Below, in pieces: positions 9,009-17,143 of a stretch of 37,544 bases of DNA. Position numbers and translations under genes: made by a program. The notes under the pieces were generated by a model, which saw only the letters and a program-made list of their open reading frames with translations, ran no database searches and was not told the DNA's origin. How positions within the stretch are numbered: the stretch's first letter is position 1; each line of letters starts with the position of its first letter. The DNA lies in contig JAQBXN010000084.1 of assembly GCA_027625095.1 (NCBI GenBank), positions 1 through 37,544 of the forward strand, read 5' to 3'. This stretch comes from Planctomycetota bacterium. Its GTDB lineage: Bacteria; Planctomycetota; PUPC01; JACPCR01.

Positions 9009-10369
9009 GGCTTGCTCCTCAGAATTCGTGGGTTGCAGGTGGCCATGGTAGTGCTCCAAGGTCGTGGTACAGGGCTATTATAAGGACTTCTGGCACTCTG
9101 AAACCGTATGATTTTTTGGTAGTCGTTTTGATTTTGTTGTTAAAGCCCTCGACCACCCCGGCATTTATCTCCTTCCTGGCGCGAAAATAGTTAAGGATGA
9201 GTTCCTTGTGCCTGCGAAGTGATCGAGCCACATCCTTCATTGGTTCGATACGACTGTACATCGCACGTTGACACCAGTCATCGAGAAACTTTTCAGCGTT
9301 GCGAGGATAGATGTATTCCCAGAAGCGATGGAAGTCTTCCTTCATCACGTATGCCTTGACCGTCCTCAGATTGTAGGCCAGCAGTTCTTTTAGCCGTGCT
9401 GTCTGTTTTGAAGTGAGGTTGTGGCAGCGTTTGAGAAGACACCATCTACTCTTGGTCAACACCGGCTCGTAGCCTTGCTCCTTGAGCCGCTGAACTTCTT
9501 TGCGCCGAGTCTCGTCGATCGCTTTGTTCATGTTCGCCATGATGTGATAGCGGTCGAGTACGTTCAGGGCGTTCTTAGCCATGTCTCTGATGACGTTCAG
9601 GTAGGGCTTCCACATGTCACTGCACACGTACTCGACACGGTCGGAGCGCTCCTTGCCAAGCCACGAGAAGAATCCTTTCAGCGTCTTTTCTGTCCGGTCA
9701 ATACCTGCCCACAGTAGCCGACGGCTGCCTTGGTTTATCTGGTAAACGACCGTAAGGTAGTTTTGGCCTTTCTTGTAGGATATCTCATCTACTCCGATGG
9801 CAGTCACGCCGGAGAGGTCCTGATGCTCACGTCCGTACGAGACGACCCATCTCACCGCGTCATACACCCGATTCCATGTCGTCCCAAAGACCAAGGCCGC
9901 TTCACTCCAGGAAAGACGTTGTGCCCATTTCGCCAAGAACCTTGAGTAGGCACGGGTATGGTGATGCTTTCCCGTCGCCCAGGGCACCTCTTCCACCTTA
10001 ACTCCACAATCAGCACAGTTCACACGTCGCATCGCATATAAGAAAAAAACCGGGATTGCCCAAAGCGGGACGTACTCAAAGCGGCGAACGCCAAGCGTGT
10101 CGTACCCAGGGCAGACGGCACCACAACCACTGCACCGAGCGCGGCTATTCTCCCTCGGCCGAATCTCAACTTCGATTTTCGGGCCTTCATCGTATTCCTG
10201 GATACGAACTTTGTCGTACACGAAAGACTTCTGCTTCTCGACATGGTTCAATAGCGTCCTGATGAGCATCCGGTGTTCCCTGTGTTGAAAGTGTGATAAC
10301 TCCAACCAAGGAATATCTGGATGCTCCTCTTTCAACGCAAATACAACCCGAATCACACGGGCAAGAGCC
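9009..10369 (-). mobile_element. ISL3-family insertion sequence
   Basis: The element carries one ISL3-type transposase. Proposed ends are imperfect inverted repeats. The left end from 9009 reads GGCTTGCTCC, then ATTCGTGGGTTG. The right end, on the minus strand from 10369, reads GGCTCTTGCCC, then ATTCGGGTTG. ISL3 elements commonly start with GGCTCTT-like ends, and the left end overlaps the conserved THEF C terminus of the transposase. I find no convincing 8-bp target duplication, so the exact ends are tentative. Confidence 0.55.
9019..10356 (-). CDS. ISL3-family transposase
   Basis: 445 residues from GTG 10356, or 416 residues from ATG 10269, which is closer to the usual family length and may be the true start. 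An N-terminal zinc finger is visible (CSGCG, then RRVNCADCG), followed by a helix-turn-helix-like region (RLSWSEAALVFGTTWNRVYDAVRWV). The catalytic DDE transposase domain shows GVDE, CSDMWKPY and EGFNNKIK, which carry the three acidic residues. The C terminus PPATHEF is typical of ISL3. The frame is intact, so the element may still be active. It sits between the giant glycosidase-like gene and a PhyH gene, both apparently undamaged. Confidence 0.93.
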   Translation of the reverse strand: MIRVVFALKEEHPDIPWLELSHFQHREHRMLIRTLLNHVEKQKSFVYDKVRIQEYDEGPKIEVEIRPRENSRARCSGCGAVCPGYDTLGVRRFEYVPLWAIPVFFLYAMRRVNCADCGVKVEEVPWATGKHHHTRAYSRFLAKWAQRLSWSEAALVFGTTWNRVYDAVRWVVSYGREHQDLSGVTAIGVDEISYKKGQNYLTVVYQINQGSRRLLWAGIDRTEKTLKGFFSWLGKERSDRVEYVCSDMWKPYLNVIRDMAKNALNVLDRYHIMANMNKAIDETRRKEVQRLKEQGYEPVLTKSRWCLLKRCHNLTSKQTARLKELLAYNLRTVKAYVMKEDFHRFWEYIYPRNAEKFLDDWCQRAMYSRIEPMKDVARSLRRHKELILNYFRARKEINAGVVEGFNNKIKTTTKKSYGFRVPEVLIIALYHDLGALPWPPATHEF

Positions 10370-10414
10370 GTTGCTTTTCCGAAAGCCTCACGCCCCTCCC
10401 CTAACGGTAACCTG

Positions 10415-11311
10415 ATGCGGAAGACCCGGTATCAACCCACAAATTCCGTGAAGGAACCACAAAAAGAACTGGTTATGAGCCGACACACCGTCCATTACGA
10501 GGTCTTGAACAACTGGGGGGACAAAGATTTTCCTGATCGAGATTGGGAAATTGACGTCCATGCTTCACCGGAAGAACTCCAGAATTTTGAAAAGTCAGGT
10601 TACCTGGTTCGAGAAGCCCTCTTCACCGGGGACGGCCTTGAACGACTCCGCGAAGCCCTCGATCAGTTGGAGAAACGGGAATACACGGTTCCTCCAGAGC
10701 CCTCGTCATCCAAAAAATCCTGGGGGCGAGTCCCTCGCTACCTGATGGACAAGGATCAGGCGTTCCTTGACCTGCTGAAATTCCCACCGACCCTGTCGAT
10801 CGCACGGGCTATGATGGGGCCTCTGGTAAGGCTGCGTGGCCTGAGCGCACGAATCAGTTATCCGAACAATGAAGTTCAAGAGACACCCTGGCACATCCAT
10901 CTGCGAGTCATCTCCAATCCGTTGCCGCCCTGGTTTTCCCGCCCGCACTGCATTGACGCATTGATTTATCTTGATGATTTGAACGATGAGACCGGGCCCG
11001 TTGCCCTTGTGCCCGGATCGCATGAGTGGCTCGACAAGGAGCCTCCTGCCCAATCCTACGAACCGGCGGAAGGCGAGATGGCATTGTGCGTAAAAGCCGG
11101 CGACGTAGTCATGATCCACGGCAATCTCTGGCACCGCGCGATGCCGACGCGGAGCAAGAAGCGGCGAATGTTGATCCTCAGCTATACCCCTTCCTGGTTA
11201 CGCAAGTCGCCACACGGTGGGCCTCAGCCCGAAGATGGATTGACCAAACAGTTTCTTGGAAATGCGACCCCGGAAGAGCGGATGCTCCTGGGTTTGGGAG
11301 GGTATTCCTGA
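10415..11311 (+). CDS. PhyH-family protein with HxH in place of HxD, copy 2
   Basis: 298 residues from ATG 10415; ATG 10475 (278 residues) is an alternative, and neither has a good ribosome binding site. The fold signature of the PhyH family is present: an N-terminal YLVREALF helix region, ALIYLDDLNDETGPVALVPGSHEW, and GDVVMIHGNLWHRAMPT with the distal His (probably H240) and an Arg at 251. The first metal motif reads TPWHIHLR, giving H160 and H162, where the family usually has H-x-D. The codons are cac atc cat, so this is not a misreading. Iron might be held by three His, or the protein may have another function. The substrate is unknown. It precedes copy 3 by 175 bases. Confidence 0.82.
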   Translation: MRKTRYQPTNSVKEPQKELVMSRHTVHYEVLNNWGDKDFPDRDWEIDVHASPEELQNFEKSGYLVREALFTGDGLERLREALDQLEKREYTVPPEPSSSKKSWGRVPRYLMDKDQAFLDLLKFPPTLSIARAMMGPLVRLRGLSARISYPNNEVQETPWHIHLRVISNPLPPWFSRPHCIDALIYLDDLNDETGPVALVPGSHEWLDKEPPAQSYEPAEGEMALCVKAGDVVMIHGNLWHRAMPTRSKKRRMLILSYTPSWLRKSPHGGPQPEDGLTKQFLGNATPEERMLLGLGGYS

Positions 11312-11486
11312 ATACTGCATAATAGAGCAGCACCTTGTCCCGTAACTAGCAATTCGACTTATCTGGATGCCCACTGGAAGTCACATTCCTCGCTCCATCA
11401 CATACCAGCCCGAACCCAGGAGGTGACTGCTACATGGTAGTCTTGCATTCGAATTACGAATCTTTCACCAGAGGAACAGAACAACC

Positions 11487-12224
11487 ATGCCTAATATCGG
11501 CCAACCGCGCTTAACGCGGCTTCAACATCTGAATCGGTACGGCTACTACACGGACGAGAACATATTCACCGAAGAACATCTGGGCCGTTTGCGCGAGGCC
11601 ATGGCCCGGTTGATGAAAGAAGGGGACGCGGAATATCGAAAGCCGCATCAGGACTACTACCCGAACATCATCGAGTTTGATGACGCATTCGCTGAGATTC
11701 TGGACAACACTGTCCTGCTTGAAGGTCTTGAACAGGTAATCGGGCCTGACGTGCAGTTGTATGCGAACGAGGTGCTCGTCTCGAAGCCGACGGGCACAGC
11801 CCAAGGCTGGCACAGAGACAAGATGAGCATCGGGAAGCATTGTCCGAACATGTTCCTGAAGGTCTGCCTGTATATCGACGAAGTGCCTATCGATGGGGGT
11901 CCGACCGGTGTCGTTCCGGAGAGCCACCTCGACGCTCACAAGGGTGAGAAATTTTTCCCGCACAAGGTCGACTTCCTTGCAAAGCCAGGCTCCCTGCTCG
12001 CGTTCAGTGCAAACACCATGCACCGGGCCGGCCTGCATTCCGAAGGCAAGCCGACGCGGCCGGCGATGTTTTTCGTTTTCATCCCCTGGTGGATCAAGCA
12101 GGCAACCTACTACACGGGAAACAAGTGCGAGCGGCTGATAGAGAACGCCGGGCCAATGCGCCTTCAGTTGCTGGGTATCAAAATGCGTGAAGGGATCAAT
12201 ATGGACTTGTTCAGTTCAGAGTGA
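11487..12224 (+). CDS. Phytanoyl-CoA dioxygenase (PhyH) family protein, copy 3
   Basis: 245 residues. GAGGAA at 11471-11476 lies 10 bases before ATG 11487 and supports this start. The canonical iron triad is visible: H109 and D111 in QGWHRD, and H179 in ANTMHRAG. R191 is placed to bind 2-oxoglutarate. YIDEVPIDGGPTGVVPESH is the typical central strand region. It is expected to be an Fe(II)/2-oxoglutarate-dependent hydroxylase of unknown substrate. It shares little sequence with copies 1 and 2 beyond the motifs, so the three are not recent duplicates. It lies convergent to the oxidoreductase at 12268-13260 with 43 bases between them. Confidence 0.88.
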   Translation: MPNIGQPRLTRLQHLNRYGYYTDENIFTEEHLGRLREAMARLMKEGDAEYRKPHQDYYPNIIEFDDAFAEILDNTVLLEGLEQVIGPDVQLYANEVLVSKPTGTAQGWHRDKMSIGKHCPNMFLKVCLYIDEVPIDGGPTGVVPESHLDAHKGEKFFPHKVDFLAKPGSLLAFSANTMHRAGLHSEGKPTRPAMFFVFIPWWIKQATYYTGNKCERLIENAGPMRLQLLGIKMREGINMDLFSSE

Positions 12225-12267
12225 GGTATTCAGTACGCCCCTGCATTCTGAAGAGCGACTCCCGAGA

Positions 12268-13260
12268 CTACACATCCACCCAGGTACCGGACTCATTTGA
12301 CTTGTAGCAGGCTTCCATAATAGCCACTGCGTCCACCGCGCATTCGAGGTCCGCATCAAATTCTTCTCTGGGCAGTGAACCCTCGATGGCGGCCACCAGC
12401 CGATCCACCCGAGTTGGTTTTGCAGCACCGGAAGACACCTCGATCTGCTCTTTTCCGGGCGATCCAATCACATAGCCCTTGCCGGGCTGATTGAAAAGAG
12501 TGGCCTCACTGCCGGTAACTTCCAGACCGCCGAGTCCACCGGTCTGGGTCCAGGCTGCCTCAACGGTACAGAGGCAACCGCTGTCAAACTGAATGAGCGC
12601 GATACCGTTGTCATCCACTTCCGTATAAATGCCCGAGACGTTGCTGATGTGTGAAAAGACCCGCTTCGCAGGCCCGAATAGAGTTCGGACGAAATGAACG
12701 GCGTGTGTGCCCATGTCCATGAACGCCCCTCCCCCGCTCAACTCCGGGTTGTGAAACCAGGCCAGATCCTTCGAATCGAACCAGTGACCGTAAGCGGCGT
12801 GGTGGGCATTCCGGAATCGAGCATGTGTGATTTTGCCGAGTTTGCCCGTCCCCAAGAACTTGATCACTCCCTGCGATTCCGCAGTGAACGGTGTGAAGTA
12901 TCCCATATGCACAATTGTTCCATGCTCCTTGATCAGCGAAACAGCCCGCTTTGCATCAGCAGTCGTCGTCATGAACGGCTTTTCACAAAAGATCGGTTTA
13001 CCGGCTGACACGGCAGCTTCGAGCAGCGGCAGGTGTCGTGTGTTCTCGGCACAGATAATAAAACCGTCGATATCGTCCCGGGCGATGACTGCATCCAGAT
13101 CACCCGAATACTCTGTCCCGTACTCGTCCGCGAAACGCTGGCCGCGGTCAGCAACGTCGTCCCAGATAACTGCGGTTTCGCATTTCTCGTGAGCGCGCGC
13201 GGCGTTGAGGAATCCTTTTGTGTGCGTATGAGCCGCGGAAAGAAAAGCGATTTTCAACAT
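12268..13260 (-). CDS. Gfo/Idh/MocA family NAD(P)-dependent oxidoreductase
   Basis: 330 residues. AAGGAA (plus-strand 13267-13272) precedes the ATG by 6 bases. The N-terminal Rossmann region is LKIAFLSAAHTHTKG, a variant lacking the textbook GxGxxG. The family's FCEKPF motif gives K94 as the likely catalytic Lys, and GGGAFMDMGTHAVHF places D182 and H186 in the active site. Family members oxidise or reduce sugar-like substrates, or remove glycosyl groups through a keto intermediate. It lies next to PhyH-type and glycosidase-like genes and may serve sugar or inositol-like catabolism. There is no signal peptide, so it is cytoplasmic. Confidence 0.9.
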   Translation of the reverse strand: MLKIAFLSAAHTHTKGFLNAARAHEKCETAVIWDDVADRGQRFADEYGTEYSGDLDAVIARDDIDGFIICAENTRHLPLLEAAVSAGKPIFCEKPFMTTTADAKRAVSLIKEHGTIVHMGYFTPFTAESQGVIKFLGTGKLGKITHARFRNAHHAAYGHWFDSKDLAWFHNPELSGGGAFMDMGTHAVHFVRTLFGPAKRVFSHISNVSGIYTEVDDNGIALIQFDSGCLCTVEAAWTQTGGLGGLEVTGSEATLFNQPGKGYVIGSPGKEQIEVSSGAAKPTRVDRLVAAIEGSLPREEFDADLECAVDAVAIMEACYKSNESGTWVDV

Positions 13261-13424
13261 GCTGAGTTCCTTGTGAAGTATGTGTGGGCAAGTTCGCGCG
13301 AAGGAGTTTATCGGCGGCGTACCGAGTAGTCACCCCGTTTAGAGATTGACGCATAAACGACGTTGAATTAGAGGTTAAGCTCGGGCTTCAAGCCGCCACG
13401 CCATCACCAACCCAGGACACTCCG

Positions 13425-14624
13425 ATGCTCACTCTGATGCTTCTCTATCTTTCCCTCCCCCCCGACGTGAACGGGGAAGAACAAACGACCCAAGGCATTA
13501 CCGTCCTGCCCGGCGAATTCAACATTTGCTTCAATTTTGGCTACGGAGGAGATGACTTGTTCCCCAAAGATCCGGAGACATTTGAGAAGGTCCTCAAACA
13601 AGTCAAGGCCGCTCAGTTCACTTCGATCATGGCCACCTACGCGGATTGGAAAGTCGACCTCTGCAAGAAGCACGGACTCAAATTCGTCGTCAATCTACTC
13701 ACCGACGATTACCACGTTTACAAGAATGTGGAAGGCGCTAAGAAGCTCTGCGAATCACTCCGGGATAACGAGGTTATTTGGGGCTATCACCTTTTCAGCG
13801 ATACGAATTCCAAAACAGCCAGCGGTCGAGATCGGGACATCAACAACGCAAACTCCTGGGATCCGACACATCCAACTTTTGTCGGTTTTGTAAAAACAAG
13901 CGGAATGAGCCGTCTGACGCATCCTGACGTTCTCGCCTATTACGATTTCCACTGGGTTCGTGGCCCCCACCTCAACTTCCCTCATCTACAGGCCTATTCG
14001 AATCAGGCGAGGAAACAGAACGCTGTGTTTTATCGATGGCTGTGGGTGAAGTCGTCTTTCAACAATACGGGCACCGGCCATCAACTTCGTTGCCTCTATA
14101 CAGCTACCACCTCCATGGCTCACGGGCTCAAAGGCATCTTCTGGTTCATTGGCCAGGACATGATGGATCAGAAGACCTGGGAGATGACGGAGATGGGGCG
14201 AGATATCGCCAAAGTAAATGAGACGATCCTTCCGCTCGGCCCGGAGATGATGAAATTGGGTAATCCCGAGGCCGTCTACTCAACACCAACGACCAGAACC
14301 AATAAGAACAAAGATAAGGGAGCAGAAGATCCTGCCATCCCCAGTCCACTCGCTGGATTCCCCGAGGACCATCTCTTCAAGGTGACATCTGGTGAGGCCG
14401 TAGTCGGCCAGTTCAAAGACTCTGATGGCCGCACCGCCTGGTTCTTTGCGAACCACAACACCTATGCACCTCAGGAGATGTCGCTGGAGTTCCGGGAAGC
14501 GACCAAAGGCATCAGCATGTTCAACAGAGACGGAAGACGCTGGGTCCCACTGGAGGTAGAAAACAAATCAGTGCAGTTCAAACTCGCAGAGGCCGGCGGG
14601 GAATTGTTGAGGCTCGAGAAGTAG
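13425..14624 (+). CDS. Secreted TIM-barrel-like protein of unknown function
   Basis: 399 residues. Residues 1-18 are hydrophobic and end in NGEE, like a signal peptide but without N-terminal Lys or Arg. Residues 25-270 look like a (beta/alpha)8 barrel: FTSIMATYADWKVDLCKKHG, then KFVVNLL, NEVIWGYHLFSD, VLAYYDFHW and GIFWFIG, spaced as successive barrel strands. Residues 300-399 form a beta-rich C-terminal domain. This layout resembles glycoside hydrolases or DUF4434-like proteins, but I cannot place catalytic residues and do not assign a family. It lies 164 bases from the divergent oxidoreductase gene, so the pair may share a regulatory region. Confidence 0.75.
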   Translation: MLTLMLLYLSLPPDVNGEEQTTQGITVLPGEFNICFNFGYGGDDLFPKDPETFEKVLKQVKAAQFTSIMATYADWKVDLCKKHGLKFVVNLLTDDYHVYKNVEGAKKLCESLRDNEVIWGYHLFSDTNSKTASGRDRDINNANSWDPTHPTFVGFVKTSGMSRLTHPDVLAYYDFHWVRGPHLNFPHLQAYSNQARKQNAVFYRWLWVKSSFNNTGTGHQLRCLYTATTSMAHGLKGIFWFIGQDMMDQKTWEMTEMGRDIAKVNETILPLGPEMMKLGNPEAVYSTPTTRTNKNKDKGAEDPAIPSPLAGFPEDHLFKVTSGEAVVGQFKDSDGRTAWFFANHNTYAPQEMSLEFREATKGISMFNRDGRRWVPLEVENKSVQFKLAEAGGELLRLEK

Positions 14625-14823
14625 GCAATCAGTCAGGCCCTGCAGGTCAAATCACCGCCAATTTGCGATCTGGTAGAAATCTGAGAGATTGCCCAATCAT
14701 CGGCCGCGGGACGCCCTTTCCGGCAAATATGACACGGACACCCAAGAACATCTCACCCGTCATTAGCTGTACCCCCATCCACGGATTGCGGAAGCCATCC
14801 ACACTTTTCTCACAGGTATTACC

Positions 14824-15795
14824 ATGAAACGAGCCATCACCCTTCCCGTTCTTATCGGCTTCATGCTGAGCCTTCTCACGAACTGGGCCGAAGATTCCAA
14901 GAAACCCGCTGCCGAGCAAGACCCGGCAAGAGCCCGATATCAGGAAATCAACAAAAGGCGTTCGGACCTGGACCGCCAGATCAACAAGTTACGTTACACA
15001 CTCATGCGCTCCGACGCAGCAAATGCGGAACAGGAGGCCGTGGCAGCGGCGTCAAAGGCATACATGGACGCCGGCAATGCGGACGCCGGGGTCATGGCCG
15101 CAAAGAAAGCAACTGCGCAGGTGGAGGAGGAATTGAAAGCTCTTTTGGCAAAGAAATTTCAGGAGAACGCGGAAGCGAAAGAAATCCTTGCCACGCAAGA
15201 GAAGTATGCCTCCCGCAATCTGGAACTGAGATATCAGATCGATCTTGCAAACTTCAAGCTCACGAACAGGTATTCGCCCGTGTCTCTGAAGGTGGAGCAA
15301 GATCCGGAATTAAGCAAAGCCAGAAATGACGTTTACAACATCAAAGATCGAGACGAACGAAACAAGGCCCAGACTGCTTATTATGAGCTCCGCAAGCAAA
15401 AGGTTGCTGCTATTCCCGAAGGCCTGGCACTTCATAAGGAAATAGCAACTGCCGAAGCGGAACTTAAGGAAATATCAGACGGCTGGAAAGGACGGGATGA
15501 CAAACTACGCGAGGTACACCGTTCAATCGAGAAAAGCGAAGATGCCGAGCTCGCCGCCGGCAGGAAGAAGGTTTCCGATTCACGGACAGCCGAACAGGCG
15601 GCGTGGAATACGGAAGCATTGAACGCGTTCAAGGCCAAGTATGTTGAAGCTCAGACGGCTCTCTATGCGAAGGCTGGAAAACTCCTCGAACAGGACGCGG
15701 ACGGCAAGGCCCTGCTGGCCAGCCTGGAAACTTCAAAAAAGGAGTACGAAGAGCTGCGCAACCAGAAGAAAGCACAGAAGCCAGTAGAAAAATAG
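14824..15795 (+). CDS. Secreted alpha-helical coiled-coil protein
   Basis: 323 residues. A signal peptide (MKRAITLPVLIGFMLSLLTNWAE) is followed by a charged, helix-rich protein. Long stretches have Lys/Glu/Gln-rich heptad character, for example QINKLRYTLMRSDAANAEQE and ATAQVEEELKALLAKKF. No enzymatic motif is present. It is expected in the periplasm or outside the cell, perhaps structural. I do not recognise a family. It has its own terminator 48 bases downstream (15844-15875), which suggests a single-gene transcript or the end of one starting with the gene at 13425. Confidence 0.8.
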   Translation: MKRAITLPVLIGFMLSLLTNWAEDSKKPAAEQDPARARYQEINKRRSDLDRQINKLRYTLMRSDAANAEQEAVAAASKAYMDAGNADAGVMAAKKATAQVEEELKALLAKKFQENAEAKEILATQEKYASRNLELRYQIDLANFKLTNRYSPVSLKVEQDPELSKARNDVYNIKDRDERNKAQTAYYELRKQKVAAIPEGLALHKEIATAEAELKEISDGWKGRDDKLREVHRSIEKSEDAELAAGRKKVSDSRTAEQAAWNTEALNAFKAKYVEAQTALYAKAGKLLEQDADGKALLASLETSKKEYEELRNQKKAQKPVEK

Positions 15796-15843
15796 GGGAA
15801 GAAGCAAATGAAATAATTCGCTTCAAGACGCGAAAACGAAGGA

Positions 15844-15875
15844 ACGGGGCACAGCGAACTGTGTCCCGTTTTTTT
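15844..15875 (+). terminator. Rho-independent terminator
   Basis: ACGGGGCACAG (15844-15854), loop CGAA, CTGTGTCCCGT (15859-15869): an 11-bp stem with one G-T pair, running into seven T (15869-15875). It is a textbook intrinsic terminator for the secreted helical protein gene. Confidence 0.93.
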
Positions 15876-15956
15876 GTGCATCACTCAACCGCATACCTTG
15901 CAGTGGCCGGAAGCAGACATCCATTGCTGGCCTTCGACTGACGGGGCATGCGCAGG

Positions 15957-16259
15957 TTAAAATTGCCCGGGCTTCGCAGTGCCGGAATCCCCATCGACGA
16001 AGCCTTCAGGACTCGACACGCCACCTCCAAAGAAATGTTGCTCGGTCTGCTCCTTAATGGTTTTCATATGATCCGGATTCGTGGGGTTCAGACGATACTC
16101 ATTAAGAATCATCTTCTGCTGTTCCAGCCACATCTTCCATGCTTCCTCCGATACGTTGCTGTAAATCCGCTTGCCAAGCTCGTCTCTGTATGGAGGACGC
16201 CTCAGACCGGGCAGGCTTTTGCCAAGCTTAATGCAATCGACCATTCTCTGTTCACTCAT
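15957..16259 (-). CDS. yggX: YggX-type Fe(2+)-trafficking / oxidative damage protection protein
   Basis: 100 residues. The family signature is strong: VDCIKLGKSLPGLRRPPYRDELGKR and IYSNVSEEAWKMWLEQQKMI, followed by LNEYRLN and a FFGGG ending. C9 matches the conserved Cys near the N terminus of E. coli YggX. In enterobacteria the protein protects iron-sulfur clusters and supports iron trafficking under oxidative stress; the same role is inferred here. In E. coli yggX follows mutY, but no mutY is present here. Upstream on the same strand is a membrane protein gene 87 bases away, which could be co-transcribed. YggX is best known from Proteobacteria. Confidence 0.92.
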   Translation of the reverse strand: MSEQRMVDCIKLGKSLPGLRRPPYRDELGKRIYSNVSEEAWKMWLEQQKMILNEYRLNPTNPDHMKTIKEQTEQHFFGGGVSSPEGFVDGDSGTAKPGQF

Positions 16260-16346
16260 TTACTATCTCCGTTGATTTGAGGGCGTAATTCCGACGCGGA
16301 AGTGAAATGTTATTGGGTCGCCTGGAAACCACCAGCCAAGTCAGAA

Positions 16347-16928
16347 TTAGTCATCCGCCTCGACCAGAGCCGCCTTCTCCTGTGCCTTTCGGAACACACG
16401 TTTGTAATCCGGATAGCAGATAAACAGGAACGCGCCTGTGACGACAAACGCGGGGAAAGGCGCTATTTGAACCAGGTAGGCCAGGAAAGCTGCCGCGAAG
16501 GGGGCAAGTATCAGCGGGAGGCCGACGGTAAACATCACCTTCAACGCTGGAATCTTGAGCTTGTCTCTAACGGTCATCAAGGTGTACTCCACGCAATGTT
16601 CTTCCCTGGCCCGAATCAGAGCCTTGTGAATCAAAGCAGCGGCGAGTGCGAACGCGATTCCGATACAAAATGACTGCCAGGTGCCGTCAAACATCAGCCG
16701 CTTAATAACTTGTGCTTCTTCAGGAAGGTTTGCGCCATCCTGGAAATAGGGGTTCCGCAGAAATTTGTTTCCAAGATAATCGAGACCAAGCACAGTAATC
16801 ACCCCAAGCACCAGAGCAACCCCCGAGCTGAAGATTGTAAAATTCGGCTTCGAATAAAATGGCGCCTGCGTCTTGAAATCGACGAGAGCCCGCATGATCC
16901 TCGAATTGTAACGTTTGGTGTTGCCCAT
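16347..16928 (-). CDS. Small integral membrane protein of unknown function
   Basis: 193 residues with about four hydrophobic spans: near 32-50 (FSSGVALVLGVITVLGL), 85-102 (FCIGIAFALAAALI), 131-152 (FTVGLPLILAPFAAAFLAYLV) and 155-170 (FPAFVVTGAFLFICY). The ends are charged. I do not recognise a family. It is transcribed divergently from the cysE leader. One arm of a 12-bp inverted repeat shared with the cysE promoter lies just upstream of its ATG. No Shine-Dalgarno sequence is evident. Confidence 0.75.
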   Translation of the reverse strand: MGNTKRYNSRIMRALVDFKTQAPFYSKPNFTIFSSGVALVLGVITVLGLDYLGNKFLRNPYFQDGANLPEEAQVIKRLMFDGTWQSFCIGIAFALAAALIHKALIRAREEHCVEYTLMTVRDKLKIPALKVMFTVGLPLILAPFAAAFLAYLVQIAPFPAFVVTGAFLFICYPDYKRVFRKAQEKAALVEADD

Positions 16929-16936
16929 CGAGTGAT

Positions 16937-17054
16937 TGGGGGAAGTATGAAAGTTCGGTGCGTGAGTCTATCACGCAACAAGCAAGCTTCACGCGAGGAA
17001 GGACAAGCAGTCGCTATAGTTGAACAGGGATCCTTACCCAATATACTTCCCCCA
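16937..17054. promoter_or_regulatory. Widely spaced 12-bp inverted repeat in divergent promoter region
   Basis: TGGGGGAAGTAT (16937-16948) and its exact reverse complement ATACTTCCCCCA (17043-17054) face each other. Their centres are about 106 bases apart, close to ten helical turns. The right arm overlaps the proposed -10 box of the cysE leader promoter, and the left arm lies 9 bases from the start of the divergent membrane-protein gene. It may be a shared operator or duplicated promoter sequence. A closing stem of a structured RNA is less likely. A smaller hairpin, GCGTGA-gtcta-TCACGC, lies at 16960-16976. Confidence 0.45.
17020..17047 (+). promoter_or_regulatory. Putative sigma-70 promoter of the cysE leader
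   Basis: TTGAAC (17020-17025), a 16-base spacer, and TATACT (17042-17047), against consensus TTGACA and TATAAT. Transcription would begin near 17054, giving a leader of about 150 bases before the terminator and about 170 before the cysE ATG. Confidence 0.5.
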
Positions 17055-17089
17055 CATTGCAAGGCTTTAACGCAGACTTCAGAAAAATC

Positions 17090-17143
17090 ATGACCTTCAT
17101 CCAATTCGCCATGCACTCTTGTCGTTGCGGCCATTTTCAATGA
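17090..17143 (+). CDS. Cysteine-codon leader peptide of the cysE attenuator
   Basis: A 17-codon frame encoding MTFIQFAMHSCRCGHFQ, ending at TGA 17141-17143. An in-frame ATG at 17111 would give the shorter MHSCRCGHFQ. Two Cys codons, TGT (17120-17122) and TGC (17126-17128), lie five and three codons before the last sense codon. The stop codon overlaps by one base the 5' arm of a predicted antiterminator (17143-17150). This is the position expected of a leader peptide that senses charged tRNA-Cys. No strong ribosome binding site precedes either ATG, so translation is the weakest point; many genes in this window also lack one. Confidence 0.6.
   Translation: MTFIQFAMHSCRCGHFQ

Noticed and set aside
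16937..17054. Structured RNA such as SRP RNA, 6S RNA or RNase P RNA closed by the 12-bp stem
   Set aside because: Conserved SRP domain IV and RNase P core sequences are not present, and the right arm overlaps a good -10 box. A regulatory DNA motif is the simpler reading.
16710..17093. 127-residue plus-strand frame across the membrane-protein gene and cysE promoter
   Set aside because: It runs antisense to a gene with clear membrane spans and through the promoter region, and has no family features.
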